In this document: positions 63,756-64,000 of the stretch, in pieces
Layout of the letters: every line of letters starts with the position of its first letter
Position numbering within the stretch: the first letter of the stretch is position 1
NCBI RefSeq assembly: GCF_918797505.1
Contig: NC_092801.1
Location: forward strand, 11,594,001-11,658,000
Source of the DNA: Bemisia tabaci
Lineage: Eukaryota > Arthropoda > Insecta > Hemiptera > Aleyrodidae
Length of the DNA: 64,000 nt
Direction of reading: 5' to 3'
Translations under genes and position numbers: made by a program
Notes under the pieces: generated by a model
Told to the model about the DNA's origin: nothing
Databases searched by the model: none
What the model saw: only the letters and a program-made list of their open reading frames with translations

Positions 63756-64000
63756 TATCATTTAAATATGAATTAAATTTAGAGACTTTGACAAAAAGAT
63801 ATAGACGTTAAAATAAATTGCATTAAATCAGTCAGCAGTGAACTTATTGTTTTCGATGAACGGGTTTGAATTTTAATGGTCTAGAGACTTTAACGAAAGG
63901 GTAGAAATGTAGGCAGAGGCGATTCTTGTAAGTTGGCAACACTGCAGTTTTTTCTCCATTTAAATGTATGTTAAACAGTTGATTCTCGGTGAATCAGTTT
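63756..64000. other. Unassigned, with a dispersed repeat at the edge
   Basis: 63908-64000 matches 39830-39930 (GATTCTTGTAAGTTGGC, CTCCATTTAAATGTATGT) and runs off the window. Confidence 0.45.

Overview
The window reads as repeat-dense, AT-rich nuclear DNA of an arthropod, most likely an insect. Evidence: no gene-dense operon-like layout and no long credible open reading frame; a tRNA-headed SINE with a 57-base A tail; many short inverted-repeat DNA transposons with target-site duplications; a mariner transposase remnant; splice-site-flanked short open segments; and a block of TTAGG repeats, the common insect telomere unit. Several repeat families resemble what I remember from whitefly or other hemipteran sequence, but that is an impression and cannot be checked here.

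No complete protein-coding gene is visible. Coding traces are: a captured cysteine-rich exon fragment (60482-60743), two tail fragments of a mariner transposase in inverted orientation (61669-61825 and 61944-62073), one well-formed candidate exon with good splice sites (48722-48802), a weaker one (19115-19176), and two unrecognised open frames (16-483 minus, 18645-18827 plus). The window is therefore best read as intergenic or large-intron DNA whose bulk is non-autonomous transposons inserted into each other.

Family labels used below are mine. A = CACTGG...CCAGTG hairpin elements of about 225 bp (11 copies). B = CTGCCGTGC...GCACGGCAG, about 250 bp, 4-bp AT-rich duplications. C = GGATTGCATTTTGC ends, about 250 bp, 4-bp duplication. 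D = CAGGGCCGG ends, 8-bp duplication, hAT-like, with an internal 66-bp minisatellite. E = GCGGGCTGATT ends, about 270 bp. F = foldback with GGAGATGTTGC ends. G = TAGAGTACC ends and H = TAGAGTCCC ends, both with 8-bp duplications. J and K = TA-duplicating elements with their end motif repeated inside. M = CAGTGGCGTG ends. N and O = older dispersed repeats. P = GGACCGCG ends, 4-bp duplication. Q = GGATCCAGC ends. R = GGACCACTAG ends. S = element built from GGTAAAATTACC motifs. T = CACTGA-ended element with a GC-rich stem.

Layout. 0-5 kb: SINE inside O, M, N, the first D and B. 5-12 kb: S, A, K inside M, G, E, F, and a second O. 13-15.6 kb: duplicated purine-rich DNA, the TTAGG block and T. 15.9-22 kb: a 6-kb unit bounded by inverted repeats and arrays of a GGAAATCA-type motif, containing J and a 4-kb unassigned interior. 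22-34 kb: tandem repeats, A, B, C, F, and D inserted into A. 34.7-44 kb: dense nesting (R in M; three elements in M; two in E; G in H). 44-54 kb: a 510-bp palindrome, the candidate exon, P and B copies. 54-64 kb: B, G, A, S, M, T, H, then a 3.1-kb near-perfect inverted repeat carrying the captured exon in its loop and a mariner in one arm, and finally a B copy with a 550-bp (T)nC expansion.
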